DNA from: an uncultured Lachnospiraceae bacterium
Lineage (GTDB): Bacteria; Bacillota; Clostridia; Lachnospirales; Lachnospiraceae
Reading direction: 5' to 3'
DNA: 64,000 bases
NCBI GenBank assembly: GCA_948794795.1
Contig: CAQGLR010000003.1
Span: 124,001-188,000, forward strand
In this document: in pieces, positions 46,137 through 54,976 of the stretch
Position numbering within the stretch: position 1 is the first letter of the stretch
Layout: each line of letters begins with the position of its first letter
Notes under the pieces: model-generated
Database searches by the model: none
The model's input: the letters and a program-made list of their open reading frames with translations, nothing else
What the model was told of the DNA's origin: nothing
Translations under genes and position numbers: made by a program

Positions 46137-46817
46137 CTACTCCTCTTGCCTGAAAAATACTATAAATCCAATTAAACAAGATATTACATACCAAGATACA
46201 AATATAAGTACCAGAACTATATTAAATGGACTTTTCCATTTATATCCTGCTACAATAAAATCATAAAAAAGCTTACCATTAACTGGTATAAATGAATATA
46301 AGAGCCATGAAACAATAGTAAATCCATCCGCTATGGCACTATTTTTTGTAAATGTCCCTACAATAATAATTAAACCTGAATGGAATAAAACCATCAAGTA
46401 TTGGATAAAAAACCTGCATATAAATGGAGAAATAATATCTAAATTAATTTGTTCCGATAAAATAACAGAAAATATTAATACTACTATATACCAAAATAAT
46501 AAAAATAATAAAACTCCAATAACATTCACTATAACTTTAGCAATAAAAACATTAATTTTTTTGGAATATGGCAAAAAATTTTTATATGTACAATTTGCAT
46601 AATCTATTGTAAATATAGTTGCAGCAACAATACCAAACAAAAAATTCATAATTATACTGTCTGTTGTCCCACTAACCACCCATTCTTCAAACGTCCTGTC
46701 TAATAAAGGTTCTACAATAAAAAAAGAATAGAATAAATATAGAGTAATTAAAAAAAATATAATTTTTATTTTTTTATCACAAAATAATTTAGACATTTCC
46801 GCCTTTAACAATCCCAT
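46137..46817 (-). CDS. ABC-2 type transporter permease, second subunit
   Basis: This 226-residue membrane protein has about six hydrophobic helices and begins MGLLKAEMSKLFCDKKIKII, similar in plan to the other permease. TIDYANCTYKNFLPYSKKI is the cytoplasmic coupling stretch. GAGG lies 8 nt before the ATG at 46817 (an ATG at 46820 is as good). It starts 11 nt after the ATPase gene and ends 5 nt before the other permease, so the three are one operon. Confidence 0.8.
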   Translation of the reverse strand: MGLLKAEMSKLFCDKKIKIIFFLITLYLFYSFFIVEPLLDRTFEEWVVSGTTDSIIMNFLFGIVAATIFTIDYANCTYKNFLPYSKKINVFIAKVIVNVIGVLLFLLFWYIVVLIFSVILSEQINLDIISPFICRFFIQYLMVLFHSGLIIIVGTFTKNSAIADGFTIVSWLLYSFIPVNGKLFYDFIVAGYKWKSPFNIVLVLIFVSWYVISCLIGFIVFFRQEE

Positions 46818-46827
46818 CATGTACACC

Positions 46828-47541
46828 TCATAAAATATGACTCATAATATATTCTTCAATATCTATACCTTTTTCATTTAATTCACTACAAATAACTTCC
46901 TGGTTCATTTTGCCATCTTTTATAATACCTATCTTATCAACTATATTAACTAATTCCGCAATATGATGGCTTGTTATTAAAAAAGTTTTTCCATAATTCT
47001 TGTTCAAATCCAAGATTAAATTACTTAACTGGGCTATTCCTGCTGGGTCCAATCCATTTGTAGGCTCATCTAATATTATAAATTCTGAATCCGGAATTAA
47101 AGCTCTTGCAATTCCTAATCTCTGTTTCATTCCCAAAGAATATGTCCTGGTTTTTTTGTTTGCACTTTCTGACATACCAACTTTTTTTAAAATTTCCAAT
47201 ATTCTTTGCTTATCTGTTTTATCCCCTATCTCCATCTGATGTATTCTTAAATTCTGGTAACCTGTCAAATGTGGATAAAATGTTGGTGTTTCAATAATAG
47301 CACTTACCTTTCTCTTATCTGTTAACAATAATTCTTCTTTATTTTTTCCAAATAACCTATAACTTCCAGAATTTTCCTTTGCCAACCCCATTATAATCCT
47401 CATAAATGTAGTCTTTCCTGCACCATTATTACCCACTAAACCATAAATATTTCCTGCATATAAATTCATATCAAACCCATCTAAAACTATATTTTTGCCA
47501 TATATTTTTTTAAGTTTTTCTACTATCAATATTTCTTGCAT
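46828..47541 (-). CDS. ABC transporter ATP-binding protein (BcrA-like)
   Basis: This 237-residue ATPase has Walker A GNNGAGKTT (37-45), signature YSLGMKQRLGIARAL, Walker B FIILDEPTNGLDP and the switch His in ITSHH. The C-terminal extension is short, as in BcrA and lantibiotic-immunity ATPases. GGGAG precedes the ATG. It leads the ABC genes and lies 96 nt after a sensor kinase gene whose system may control it in response to a peptide or cell-wall signal. Confidence 0.92.
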   Translation of the reverse strand: MQEILIVEKLKKIYGKNIVLDGFDMNLYAGNIYGLVGNNGAGKTTFMRIIMGLAKENSGSYRLFGKNKEELLLTDKRKVSAIIETPTFYPHLTGYQNLRIHQMEIGDKTDKQRILEILKKVGMSESANKKTRTYSLGMKQRLGIARALIPDSEFIILDEPTNGLDPAGIAQLSNLILDLNKNYGKTFLITSHHIAELVNIVDKIGIIKDGKMNQEVICSELNEKGIDIEEYIMSHIL

Positions 47542-47637
47542 TGTAAATCTCCCTTCTGCCCTAATTTACCTGTATGTAGGACAAAAAGCAATACATATTA
47601 CATAATTGAATAATTTCCGGCAGAATTAAAAATAAAA

Positions 47638-48930
47638 TTATGGATTAATTTGAGGTATATCAATAAATACATGAAATTCATTGTCATCATAAGAAATATT
47701 GTAAAAACCTTTATACTTTTCTATCGTTTTAATAGTATTACTTAATCCTATACCATGAGCCCTGTTTTTATTATTCTTTGTTGTCTGGAAATATCCACCT
47801 TTTTTTATAATTATACCATTATATGAATTTTTAATTGATATAATTAAATTTCCTTTTTCCATGACAAATTTAAATTTAAGAAATTTTTTACCAGCACATT
47901 TTTCACATGCTTCAATTGCATTATTTAAAATATTTGAAAGTATTAATACAATATCAGAATCTTCCATTGTAATTCCAGATAAATCATTTATTTTACAAAC
48001 TACCACAATACCTTTTTCTACAGCTTCCTGGTATTTAGCATTGATAATTGCATTTGCTACAGGATGGTTTGTGTTAATCTTATCCATACCATGTGACATA
48101 ATTCCGCTTATTCTTTTCAGGTATTCCTTTGCCCCGTCATAATTTTTCTGCTCAAGCATAGTATATATGCATACAATATGGTTTTTATATTCATGTGAAA
48201 GTTCTCTCTGTTTTTCAAGTCCGTTTTCTATTGATTCATATAGTGCCTTTTGTGTCTTTTTATCCATTTCCAAAATATATTTTTCTTGTTCAAGAATATT
48301 TTTCTGGCCAATATCTTGTATAAATAAAAACATATAAATATTCATAGCTATAAGTAAACATATAATTATCCACAGAATATTTTTTTGGTCTGGAAATAAT
48401 ATTGTAAATCTGTTTTTCAACAAAACCCCTGTCAAACCTATAGAAAGCAATGGAAATACAGCAAGTTTTACCCAGCTGGTATTATTAAATGAATTTTTAT
48501 ATTTTTTGCTTATAAAATGTTTTACCAATATTATAATCAAAAGCAGGACACATTTATTCAAAAGTGTTACAAAGGTTCCAATAAATCTCTCTGAATTGTC
48601 TTGAATATAATAAATCTTATTATATACTATATAAGTAATTAAATCAGAAACTAAAAGAATTGCAATAAATGAAAAAGAGAATACAAAGGATTTTCTTAAT
48701 GATATTCTATAAAAGATGCATATATTAAATACCATAATTAAAATACTTCCGCATTCCTTTATAATAAAATTAACAGGCAGATTATTAATTACACCTAGCA
48801 AAAATACTATAATAATCCAAAAAAAAATTTTTTTTAACTTATTACTTTGTTTTTCTAAAAAAGCATCTCCAAAAAAACGGTAACAAGATATTTCTACCCA
48901 AATAACCAAAAAAGTTTCCAAATATTCCAT
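47638..48930 (-). CDS. GHKL-domain sensor histidine kinase (AgrC-like)
   Basis: This 430-residue kinase has six to seven N-terminal membrane helices (about 1-210), a dimerisation helix with SHEYKNHI (phospho-acceptor His) and a GHKL ATPase domain (ILSNILNNAIEACEK as N-box, AHGIGLSNTIKTIEKY as G-box). It is the AgrC/ComD class that reads peptides. Its ATG overlaps the response-regulator stop as TAATG. No small peptide gene of the AgrD kind was found beside it. Confidence 0.88.
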   Translation of the reverse strand: MEYLETFLVIWVEISCYRFFGDAFLEKQSNKLKKIFFWIIIVFLLGVINNLPVNFIIKECGSILIMVFNICIFYRISLRKSFVFSFSFIAILLVSDLITYIVYNKIYYIQDNSERFIGTFVTLLNKCVLLLIIILVKHFISKKYKNSFNNTSWVKLAVFPLLSIGLTGVLLKNRFTILFPDQKNILWIIICLLIAMNIYMFLFIQDIGQKNILEQEKYILEMDKKTQKALYESIENGLEKQRELSHEYKNHIVCIYTMLEQKNYDGAKEYLKRISGIMSHGMDKINTNHPVANAIINAKYQEAVEKGIVVVCKINDLSGITMEDSDIVLILSNILNNAIEACEKCAGKKFLKFKFVMEKGNLIISIKNSYNGIIIKKGGYFQTTKNNKNRAHGIGLSNTIKTIEKYKGFYNISYDDNEFHVFIDIPQINP

Positions 48931-49655
48931 TATATTACTCCTTTAACTTGTGAAAAACAAATTTTTGCTTCTGTAAATCTTTTTTGTGCAACTGGCAGCT
49001 GTATTCCTTCATACAATCTAAGGCTATACCGTTCGATATGTATAGCATATCTCATATTAACCAGAAAACTTTTATGTATCCTGCACATACATCTATCTGA
49101 CAAATCTTTTTCAACATCATCTAATTTCATATAAATATTATATATGGATTCACAATCTTTATTTACATGGAAAGCAAGCTTATGTAAACTGCTTTCTATG
49201 TATATTATATCTTCTGGATAAAGTTTACGTCTGCCAATATTAAATTCATATTCTATATATTTAGATAACTGCTGCATTTTTGATAATATTACATCCAGGG
49301 CTTCATATACATTATCTGCAAGATTGCAACTATCTTTAAGGATATATCTGGTTGCCTCTACTTTATATCCTTCCAAAGTATAATTAATAAATGCTGTTAC
49401 AAAAACAAGAAAAGTATTAGGACATGATATACGGAATATTTCTGCTGTCTGTATTCCATCCATCTCATCCATATTAACATCCAGAAATACAATATCATAT
49501 TTTGTAATATCGTTCTTTCCAGAAATAAACTCTTTACCAGATAGAAAAATATCAATGGTATACTCTAATTTTTTATTTTCCAGGTAATTTTCTATAATAT
49601 TATATAATATATCTAAAAATGTAATCTCATCATCACATACAGCTATTCTTAACAT
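48930..49655 (-). CDS. LytTR-family response regulator
   Basis: This 241-residue regulator has a receiver domain (VCDDE acidic pocket, FLDVNMDEMDG phospho-acceptor Asp near 60, VTAF, and Lys in YILKDS) and a LytTR DNA-binding domain (IIYIESSLHKLAFHV, RIHKSFLVNMRYA). It pairs with the AgrC-like kinase by a TAATG overlap and probably controls the ABC exporter genes downstream. Confidence 0.9.
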   Translation of the reverse strand: MLRIAVCDDEITFLDILYNIIENYLENKKLEYTIDIFLSGKEFISGKNDITKYDIVFLDVNMDEMDGIQTAEIFRISCPNTFLVFVTAFINYTLEGYKVEATRYILKDSCNLADNVYEALDVILSKMQQLSKYIEYEFNIGRRKLYPEDIIYIESSLHKLAFHVNKDCESIYNIYMKLDDVEKDLSDRCMCRIHKSFLVNMRYAIHIERYSLRLYEGIQLPVAQKRFTEAKICFSQVKGVI

Positions 49656-49756
49656 TTTGCACCCTCTATCTATTCATTATAAACTACTTTTATAAATCAG
49701 TGTAACAATATAACAATTTACTTGCAACAATAAAATACTTTATAAATTATGTATAT

Positions 49757-49870
49757 CTGGCAATTCCAAAATTTTACCAACAAAAAACCATATACAACAT
49801 AGCTTTGCCCTCATTGCGCCTGGATAAGATACCAGGTACTGCTGTACTGTCTCCCAATCTGCAGTCTTAC
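49757..49870 (+). repeat. Degraded copy D of the long-hairpin repeat
   Basis: CTGGCAATTCCAAAATTTTA at 49757-49776 is the left end of copies A and B exactly. It is followed after about 30 nt by GCGCCTGGATAAGATACC, like their core. The right arm is not found, so the copy is partial. It lies between the response regulator and the alcohol dehydrogenase gene. Confidence 0.6.
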
Positions 49871-50028
49871 AGATTTTTGTTGTTTTATTTTATCATAAGC
49901 AAACATTCAAGTCTATTAAATATTGCTTTTTATAACTCTGTTTTGTATAATATTTTTATGCGCACAGAGATAGTTATAAATATTTTAATAAATGTGCAGC
50001 AATAAATTTTGAGGAGGTTTTTGTTAAA

Positions 50029-51177
50029 ATGTCAAACAGATTTATACTAAATGAAACATCTTACCATGGTGCTGGTGCAATTAAAGAAATTGCTACAGAA
50101 GTTAAAGCAAGGGGTCTTAAGAAAGCTTTTATATGTTCTGACCCTGACCTTGTAAAATTTGGGGTTACACAGAAAGTTATTGATGTACTGGCAGAAAATA
50201 ACATGGATTATGAACTTTATTCCAATATTAAGCCAAACCCAACTATTGAAAATGTACAAACAGGTATGGAAACATTTAAAGCAGCTGGAACAGATTATCT
50301 TATTGCAATAGGCGGTGGTTCTTCAATGGATACTGCAAAGGCAATAGGTATAGTTATAAATAACCCAGAATTCGCAGATATCAGAAGCCTTGAAGGCACA
50401 GCTGCTACAAAGAATAAGTCTGTACCTGTACTTGCTGTACCAACAACAGCAGGAACAGCAGCAGAAGTTACTATTAACTACGTTATCACAGATGCAGAAA
50501 AGAACCGTAAAATGGTATGTGTTGACCCACATGACATTCCTGTTGTTGCATTTATTGACCCTGAAATGATGTCTTCTATGCCAAAAGGGCTTACAGCAGC
50601 TACTGGCATGGATGCACTTACACATGCTATCGAAGGTTATATAACAGCAGGTGCATGGGAACTTTCAGATATGTTCCATCTTAAGGCTATAGAAATTATA
50701 TCACGTTCATTAAGGGGTGCTGTAGATAATACACCAGAAGGACGTGAAGGCATGGCTCTTGGACAGTATATAGCAGGTATGGGGTTTTCTAATGTAGGTC
50801 TTGGAATTGTACACTCTATGGCACACCCTCTTGGAGCTTTATATGATACACCTCACGGAATTGCCAATGCTATTATCCTTCCTACAGTTATGGAGTACAA
50901 TGCAGAAGCAACAGGTGAAAAATACCGTGACATAGCAAAGGCAATGGGTATTCACGGCACAGAAAACATGTCACAGGATGAATACCGCAAAGCTGCTGTA
51001 GATGCTGTAAGACAGCTTTCATCTGATGTAGGGATACCAGCAGATTTAAAGGATATTGTAAAGAAAGAAGATATACCATTCCTTGCACAGTCTGCTTATG
51101 ATGACGCATGCAGGCCAGGCAATCCAAAAGAAACAAGTGTAGAAGATATTACCAGACTTTATGAATCTCTTATTTAA
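50029..51177 (+). CDS. Iron-containing alcohol dehydrogenase (FucO-like)
   Basis: This 382-residue group III alcohol dehydrogenase has the NAD-binding IGGGSSMDTAKA, VPTTAGTAAEVT, and the iron ligands in ATGMDALTHAIEGY, GIVHSMAHPLGALYDTPHG. Lactaldehyde reductase FucO is the closest motif match; a 1,2-propanediol or ethanol enzyme would look the same. GAGGAGG precedes the ATG. It stands alone with its own terminator. Confidence 0.88.
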   Translation: MSNRFILNETSYHGAGAIKEIATEVKARGLKKAFICSDPDLVKFGVTQKVIDVLAENNMDYELYSNIKPNPTIENVQTGMETFKAAGTDYLIAIGGGSSMDTAKAIGIVINNPEFADIRSLEGTAATKNKSVPVLAVPTTAGTAAEVTINYVITDAEKNRKMVCVDPHDIPVVAFIDPEMMSSMPKGLTAATGMDALTHAIEGYITAGAWELSDMFHLKAIEIISRSLRGAVDNTPEGREGMALGQYIAGMGFSNVGLGIVHSMAHPLGALYDTPHGIANAIILPTVMEYNAEATGEKYRDIAKAMGIHGTENMSQDEYRKAAVDAVRQLSSDVGIPADLKDIVKKEDIPFLAQSAYDDACRPGNPKETSVEDITRLYESLI

Positions 51178-51183
51178 AAACAG

Positions 51184-51205
51184 ATAATGCCAGCCTGGCA
51201 TTATA
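51184..51205 (+). other. Hairpin directly after the alcohol dehydrogenase gene
   Basis: ATAATGCCA and TGGCATTAT form a 9-bp perfect stem around GCC-containing loop DNA. No strong T run follows; the main terminator is the next hairpin. Confidence 0.55.
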
Positions 51206-51242
51206 GCTGGATATTGCTGCTTTACTTAAATAATAACCAGAC

Positions 51243-51292
51243 AGATTACACAAAGTTGCCAGAACTGGCAGCTTTGTGTAATCTTTAATTTT
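51243..51292 (+). terminator. Terminator of the alcohol dehydrogenase gene
   Basis: AGATTACACAAAG and CTTTGTGTAATCT form a 13-bp stem with an inner CCAG/CTGG stem, followed by TTAATTTT. It lies just left of the duplicated ktrA end. Confidence 0.9.
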
Positions 51293-51303
51293 AAAAACCT
51301 CTT

Positions 51304-51375
51304 GTCTGGCTAAACTGGTTATTTCATAAGCTTGTGGATGTACTTTTTCTCAACTGTCACAAGCATTGACAAATC
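51304..51375 (-). repeat. Direct repeat 1: duplicated 3' end of ktrA (left boundary of island)
   Basis: These 72 bp match 54905-54976 at 68 positions, counted by eye. They encode the last 18-19 codons and stop of ktrA (ending KKYIHKLMK) plus the hairpin after it, without the rest of the gene. Such a displaced gene end is what an element leaves when it integrates into a gene's 3' end and brings its own copy. The right copy is in the intact ktrA gene. Confidence 0.88.
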
Positions 51376-51473
51376 AAGCCCGGAAACTGCAAATGCCTGA
51401 CATCCAAATCTTATGGCAGGCAAGAGCACCAGCTTGCCATATCTAAAGAAATCTTTATAATTCTTACGGTTTT

Positions 51474-51497
51474 CTCTTTATACTTCCTCTTTATACT
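51474..51497 (+). promoter_or_regulatory. Tandem repeat upstream of the island operon, possible regulator site
   Basis: CTCTTTATACT occurs twice with a 13-bp period, and TTTATAAT lies 20 nt to the left. The repeats are 58-81 nt upstream of the methyltransferase start. Tandem sites are usual for OmpR-type regulators such as the one encoded in this operon. No function is proven. Confidence 0.4.
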
Positions 51498-51554
51498 GAA
51501 ATCATCAAATAACAATATAGCACACTGAATTCATTATATGAGGAGGGATATCCT

Positions 51555-52148
51555 ATGTGGCAGTTTTTAAGAGAATACCTCAGTGCTCCAGACACTATCG
51601 GAGCTATTGCTCCCAGCAGCAGGCATCTGGCAGCGTCCATGACGGCTTCTATTGATTTTGGTAAAGCACACTGCATTGTAGAATATGGGGCGGGGACGGG
51701 CGTATTTACCCAAGATGTGGCAGCAAGAAAAAAGCAGGACACGGCTTATATCGTGATTGAACAGAATGACCGTTTTTACGAAATATTGCGGAAACAGTTC
51801 CATGGAATGCCGGGGCTGGTACTGGTCCATGGAGATGCTGGAAATGTATGCGGCTTCTTAAGAGAACAGGGATTCCAACATGCAGATTATATCATTTCTG
51901 GTCTGCCATTTACATCTCTTCCACGGCAGGTGTCCCACAGAATACTGTCACAGACCCAAAAGGCTATCGGAACCGAAGGTGTATTTACCACATTCCAGTA
52001 TACGCTGTTGCGGAAAACCTTTCTTGAAAATTATTTCAATATCCAGAAGATTGTAAGGGTCTGGCGGAATCTGCCTCCGGCATATGTGCTGGATATGAAA
52101 TTAAAATGTTGCCATGGGAAGCAGACTTCTGCTAAAGGTGCAGTATGA
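51555..52148 (+). CDS. Class I SAM-dependent methyltransferase, phospholipid N-methyltransferase-like
   Basis: This 197-residue protein has SAM motif I VEYGAGTGVFTQDV (42-55), an acidic motif II region (IVIEQNDRFY) and motif IV ISGLPFTSLP (113-122), the pattern of the PmtA/COG3963 phospholipid methyltransferases and of KsgA-like enzymes. The opening FLREYLSAPDTIGAIAPSSRHLA fits the first group. It may methylate a phospholipid head group. GAGGAGGG precedes the ATG, and its stop overlaps the next start as ATGA. Codon use is clearly GC-richer than in the flanking genes, as in the three genes that follow. Confidence 0.75.
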   Translation: MWQFLREYLSAPDTIGAIAPSSRHLAASMTASIDFGKAHCIVEYGAGTGVFTQDVAARKKQDTAYIVIEQNDRFYEILRKQFHGMPGLVLVHGDAGNVCGFLREQGFQHADYIISGLPFTSLPRQVSHRILSQTQKAIGTEGVFTTFQYTLLRKTFLENYFNIQKIVRVWRNLPPAYVLDMKLKCCHGKQTSAKGAV

Positions 52149-52696
52149 ACCAGATATTAGGAGATGTCGTTATGTGGTGCGTCTATTTTCTTGTTTGTGT
52201 GTTGCTCCCTATATGTAATCCGGTGCCAGAAACTGCAGTGATACTGTGGGGAACCAGACAGTGCGGCAGCCTGGGTGCCTTTTTTCTTGGAGTCATAGGC
52301 TCCGTGCTGGGATTGGTAATTATGTATTCCTTATCTTCACTGGTTGTACACCGTATTTCAAAAGGGAGAAAAGAGAAAAGGCAGCTTGCATGGTTAAAGC
52401 AGATGACAGGGCGGTACCGCGTTTGGATTCTTGGCATACTGCTGATCATTCCGCTTGTGTCTGATGAAGTGCTCTGTGCAGGTTCTGCTTTTTTGAAAAT
52501 ACCATTGCCTCAGTTTCTGAAAATTGGTATAATTGCTAAAAGCATATCCATCGGTATGATTGCCTTTCCGGGTTTTCTTGGCAACTTGTGCGGTCTGAGG
52601 CGATGGCAGATAATCGCTGTGGAGCTTCTGTTAATGTTCCTTGCCTCAGTGGTTCTGCAGCATTTCTACAAAAAGGGAGAAGCAAAGCTATCATGA
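52145..52696 (+). CDS. VTT/DedA-like small membrane protein
   Basis: This 183-residue protein has four to five hydrophobic segments and the pattern PVPETAVILWG followed by a glycine-rich stretch (LGAFFLGVIGSVLGLVIMYS), then RYRVWILGILLIIPLVSDE and FPGFLGNLCG. This recalls the VTT (DedA/SNARE-associated) fold, which moves lipid carriers or phospholipids across the membrane. It overlaps the methyltransferase and the regulator genes by ATGA at both ends. The family call is moderate. Together with the methyltransferase it suggests a membrane-lipid modification step. Confidence 0.6.
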   Translation: MNQILGDVVMWCVYFLVCVLLPICNPVPETAVILWGTRQCGSLGAFFLGVIGSVLGLVIMYSLSSLVVHRISKGRKEKRQLAWLKQMTGRYRVWILGILLIIPLVSDEVLCAGSAFLKIPLPQFLKIGIIAKSISIGMIAFPGFLGNLCGLRRWQIIAVELLLMFLASVVLQHFYKKGEAKLS

Positions 52697-53376
52697 AAGA
52701 ATTCATATTGGTTGTTAACGATGATAAAGATATCCGCAGGCTTCTAGGCATCTATCTGGGCAATGAGGGCTACCGTTACCTCACTTGTGAAAATGCAGCG
52801 CAGGCGCTGGATATCCTGGAACACTATCAGGTTGATCTGATCCTGATGGATGTAATGATGCCAGAAATTGATGGTATCAGTGCCTGCCTGCGAATAAGGG
52901 AAAGAAGCAAAATGCCGGTTATATTTATGTCGGCGAAAACAGAAGATATAGACATAATACAAGGTCTCACGGTGGGAGGAGACGATTATGTGACGAAGCC
53001 TTTTAAGCCCATTGAACTTCTTGCCCGCGTCAGAGCCCAGCTCCGCCGCTATAAACAGTATAATGAGACGGAAAAGCCAGCGCACACGCTCCAGACGGAA
53101 GATCTGACGTTGGATATAGAAAGCCGTCAGGTATGGGTAAGCGGACGTGAAGTGAAGCTGACGCGCAAGGAGTATGACATTCTGGAATATATGCTGCGAA
53201 ACAAGGGACAGGTGCTGGCCATGGCGCAGATTTATGAAGCGGTATGGCATGAAGAATTTTTCTGTTTGGAAAATGCGGTGATGATGCATATTGCCAACCT
53301 CCGCAATAAACTGAACTGGGATAATGTACATCCGGATTTTATCAAAACCTGTTGGGGAAGAGGGTATCAGATATAA
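52693..53376 (+). CDS. OmpR/VanR-family response regulator
   Basis: This 227-residue regulator has the acidic pocket (NDDKD), the phospho-acceptor Asp in LILMDVMMPEIDG (near 53), SAKTED, and YVTKPFKP, then a winged-helix domain (LTRKEYDILEYMLRN, WGRGYQI) ending the protein. The ATG at 52693 overlaps the stop of the membrane protein (ATGA); the longer frame from 52588 is not used. Its kinase overlaps it by TAATG. Confidence 0.92.
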   Translation: MKEFILVVNDDKDIRRLLGIYLGNEGYRYLTCENAAQALDILEHYQVDLILMDVMMPEIDGISACLRIRERSKMPVIFMSAKTEDIDIIQGLTVGGDDYVTKPFKPIELLARVRAQLRRYKQYNETEKPAHTLQTEDLTLDIESRQVWVSGREVKLTRKEYDILEYMLRNKGQVLAMAQIYEAVWHEEFFCLENAVMMHIANLRNKLNWDNVHPDFIKTCWGRGYQI

Positions 53377-54554
53377 TGCTATCAAAGATAATTCCAAACT
53401 ATATTTTAATCAACGGCATTGTCATCGGAGGAACGGTTTTCGTGATTTTTCTGGTTTACAGAAAACTCTCCTCCTCATTCCAAAAACGCCTCACAGCATA
53501 TTTCCTGAAAGCGGCCTGCGTTTCCCTTATTATCAGCTTAGTGGTACTGGCAGTGGTACTTGCCATGATGCAGCTTCTGCTCCATTCCGGGATGTGGGAT
53601 TTTTTTTATAAGCTGGGCTATGGATACCTCATTGCTGCCGAATATCTTCCGTCGGTGCTGGCAGTGGCGTTTCCCATAATATGCTTTGTTGTTTCCTTTT
53701 CCGTCAGGGTCAGCCGCAAGGTCAGGTATGTGGAGTATCTGTCCCAGGAAATCCAGAAGATCCGGGATGAGGGCTTTGGAAGGAGCATGGAACTTCAGGG
53801 TGATGATGAAATCACCCAGCTGTGCGCCGTCATCAACGAGATGTCTGTCCATCTCAGGGAAAAGGAGGAAAGGGAAAAAAGACAGCAACAGAGTAAGAAT
53901 GAGCTAATTACCAATGTCTCCCATGATCTGCGCAGTCCTCTTACCTCAATCATTGGCTATGTGGAACTGCTGAAGGAAACGGGACCTGAAGACAGACAGC
54001 ACTTTGATGAATACATTGAAGTGGTAGAGCGGCGTCTGACGGGGCTTAACGGGCTTATTAACGAACTATTTGAATATACAAAGCTGAACTCCGCCGGCCA
54101 GTTTACTGATATGGAGAAAAGGGATGTGCTGGAACTGCTGCGGCATATCCTTTATGAATATAAAATTCTTATGGAAGCAGATGGCTTGACGCTTTCATGG
54201 CAGCTGGAGGCGGAAAGCCATGCCACCTATATTAATACGCAGCAGATGGTACGGGTGTTCCAGAATCTGCTGGACAACGCCCGCAGATATGCCGACCGTT
54301 CTGCTCCGGTAACCGTGACGGCACAGGACGCGGACCGGCTTCATATCTGTATCACGAACCGGCTGACAGATGCCCATGGCATTGAACCTGACCGGATCTT
54401 TGAGCGCTTCTACTGTGGAGACCGGGCCAGAAGCACTCCCCAAAGCTCCGGGCTGGGGCTTGCCATTGTAAAACGCATCGTGGAACTCCACGGGGGCGAG
54501 GCTGGTGCATCGTTACAGGGCCAGGAACTGTCCATCCATCTGTTTCTCAAATAA
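53376..54554 (+). CDS. VanS-like sensor histidine kinase
   Basis: This 392-residue kinase has two membrane helices (about 10-30 and 75-110), a HAMP-like linker, HisKA with ITNVSHDLRSPLTSIIGY (phospho-acceptor His) and an ATPase domain with N-box FQNLLDNARRYA and G2 box SSGLGLAIVKRIVELHGG. The G1 position reads ITNRL rather than DxGxG, as in some VanS relatives. It has no large outside sensor domain, so it may sense within the membrane or near it, as antimicrobial-peptide kinases do. It ends the four-gene operon. Confidence 0.88.
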   Translation: MLSKIIPNYILINGIVIGGTVFVIFLVYRKLSSSFQKRLTAYFLKAACVSLIISLVVLAVVLAMMQLLLHSGMWDFFYKLGYGYLIAAEYLPSVLAVAFPIICFVVSFSVRVSRKVRYVEYLSQEIQKIRDEGFGRSMELQGDDEITQLCAVINEMSVHLREKEEREKRQQQSKNELITNVSHDLRSPLTSIIGYVELLKETGPEDRQHFDEYIEVVERRLTGLNGLINELFEYTKLNSAGQFTDMEKRDVLELLRHILYEYKILMEADGLTLSWQLEAESHATYINTQQMVRVFQNLLDNARRYADRSAPVTVTAQDADRLHICITNRLTDAHGIEPDRIFERFYCGDRARSTPQSSGLGLAIVKRIVELHGGEAGASLQGQELSIHLFLK

Positions 54555-54770
54555 AATAAAAAGCACCATTAGAAAAAATCTGTATATACCACAGCGAAAA
54601 AGGCACGCTGTTTCTGAATAAAAAACAGTATACGCATATTGCTGGAGCTGTGATGGAACCTGCTGCGGGCACTTCTTCCAGGAGAGAGGGCAAGTATAGT
54701 ACAAATTAAACATGGCAAGTTTCAGAAATAACCGTATAATACAAACGGAACGAGGAATAAATTTCCTATA

Positions 54771-54878
54771 AGTAAACAGTTTGATAAAAAGTTTAAGGAA
54801 AATGCAGTACAGTATTACCTTGCACATAAGGAGCTTGGATGGAATACCTGGGAACTACCAAAGCCACATAACTTATGA
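54771..54878 (+). pseudogene. IS3-family transposase OrfA fragment
   Basis: The 35-codon stretch reads SKQFDKKFKENAVQYYLAH then KELGWNTWELPKP, close to the start of IS3/IS911 OrfA proteins. There is no start codon (ATA at the expected place) and it stops early. It lies at the right edge of the GC-richer island, 26 nt before the ktrA-end repeat, and marks past transposition. The rest of 54555-54904 shows no gene. Confidence 0.65.
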
Positions 54879-54904
54879 AATATCTAATTTCCAAACACAC
54901 CCTG

Positions 54905-54976
54905 GTCTGGTTAAACCAGTTATTTCATAAGCTTGTGGATATACTTTTTCTCAACTGTCACAAGCATTGACAAATC
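54905..54976 (-). repeat. Direct repeat 2: 3' end of intact ktrA (right boundary of island)
   Basis: The partner of 51304-51375 (68 of 72 identical by eye). It includes the ktrA stop and the palindrome CTGGTTTAACCAG directly after it. Confidence 0.88.

Noticed and set aside
51376..54904. An integrase or relaxase gene inside the island
   Set aside because: No such frame was found. Only an IS3 OrfA fragment is present, so the integration mechanism stays open.
51304..54976. Target-site duplication of a transposon as the origin of the 72-bp repeats
   Set aside because: Transposon target duplications are usually 2-14 bp. A 72-bp copy of a gene end fits integration or homologous recombination better.
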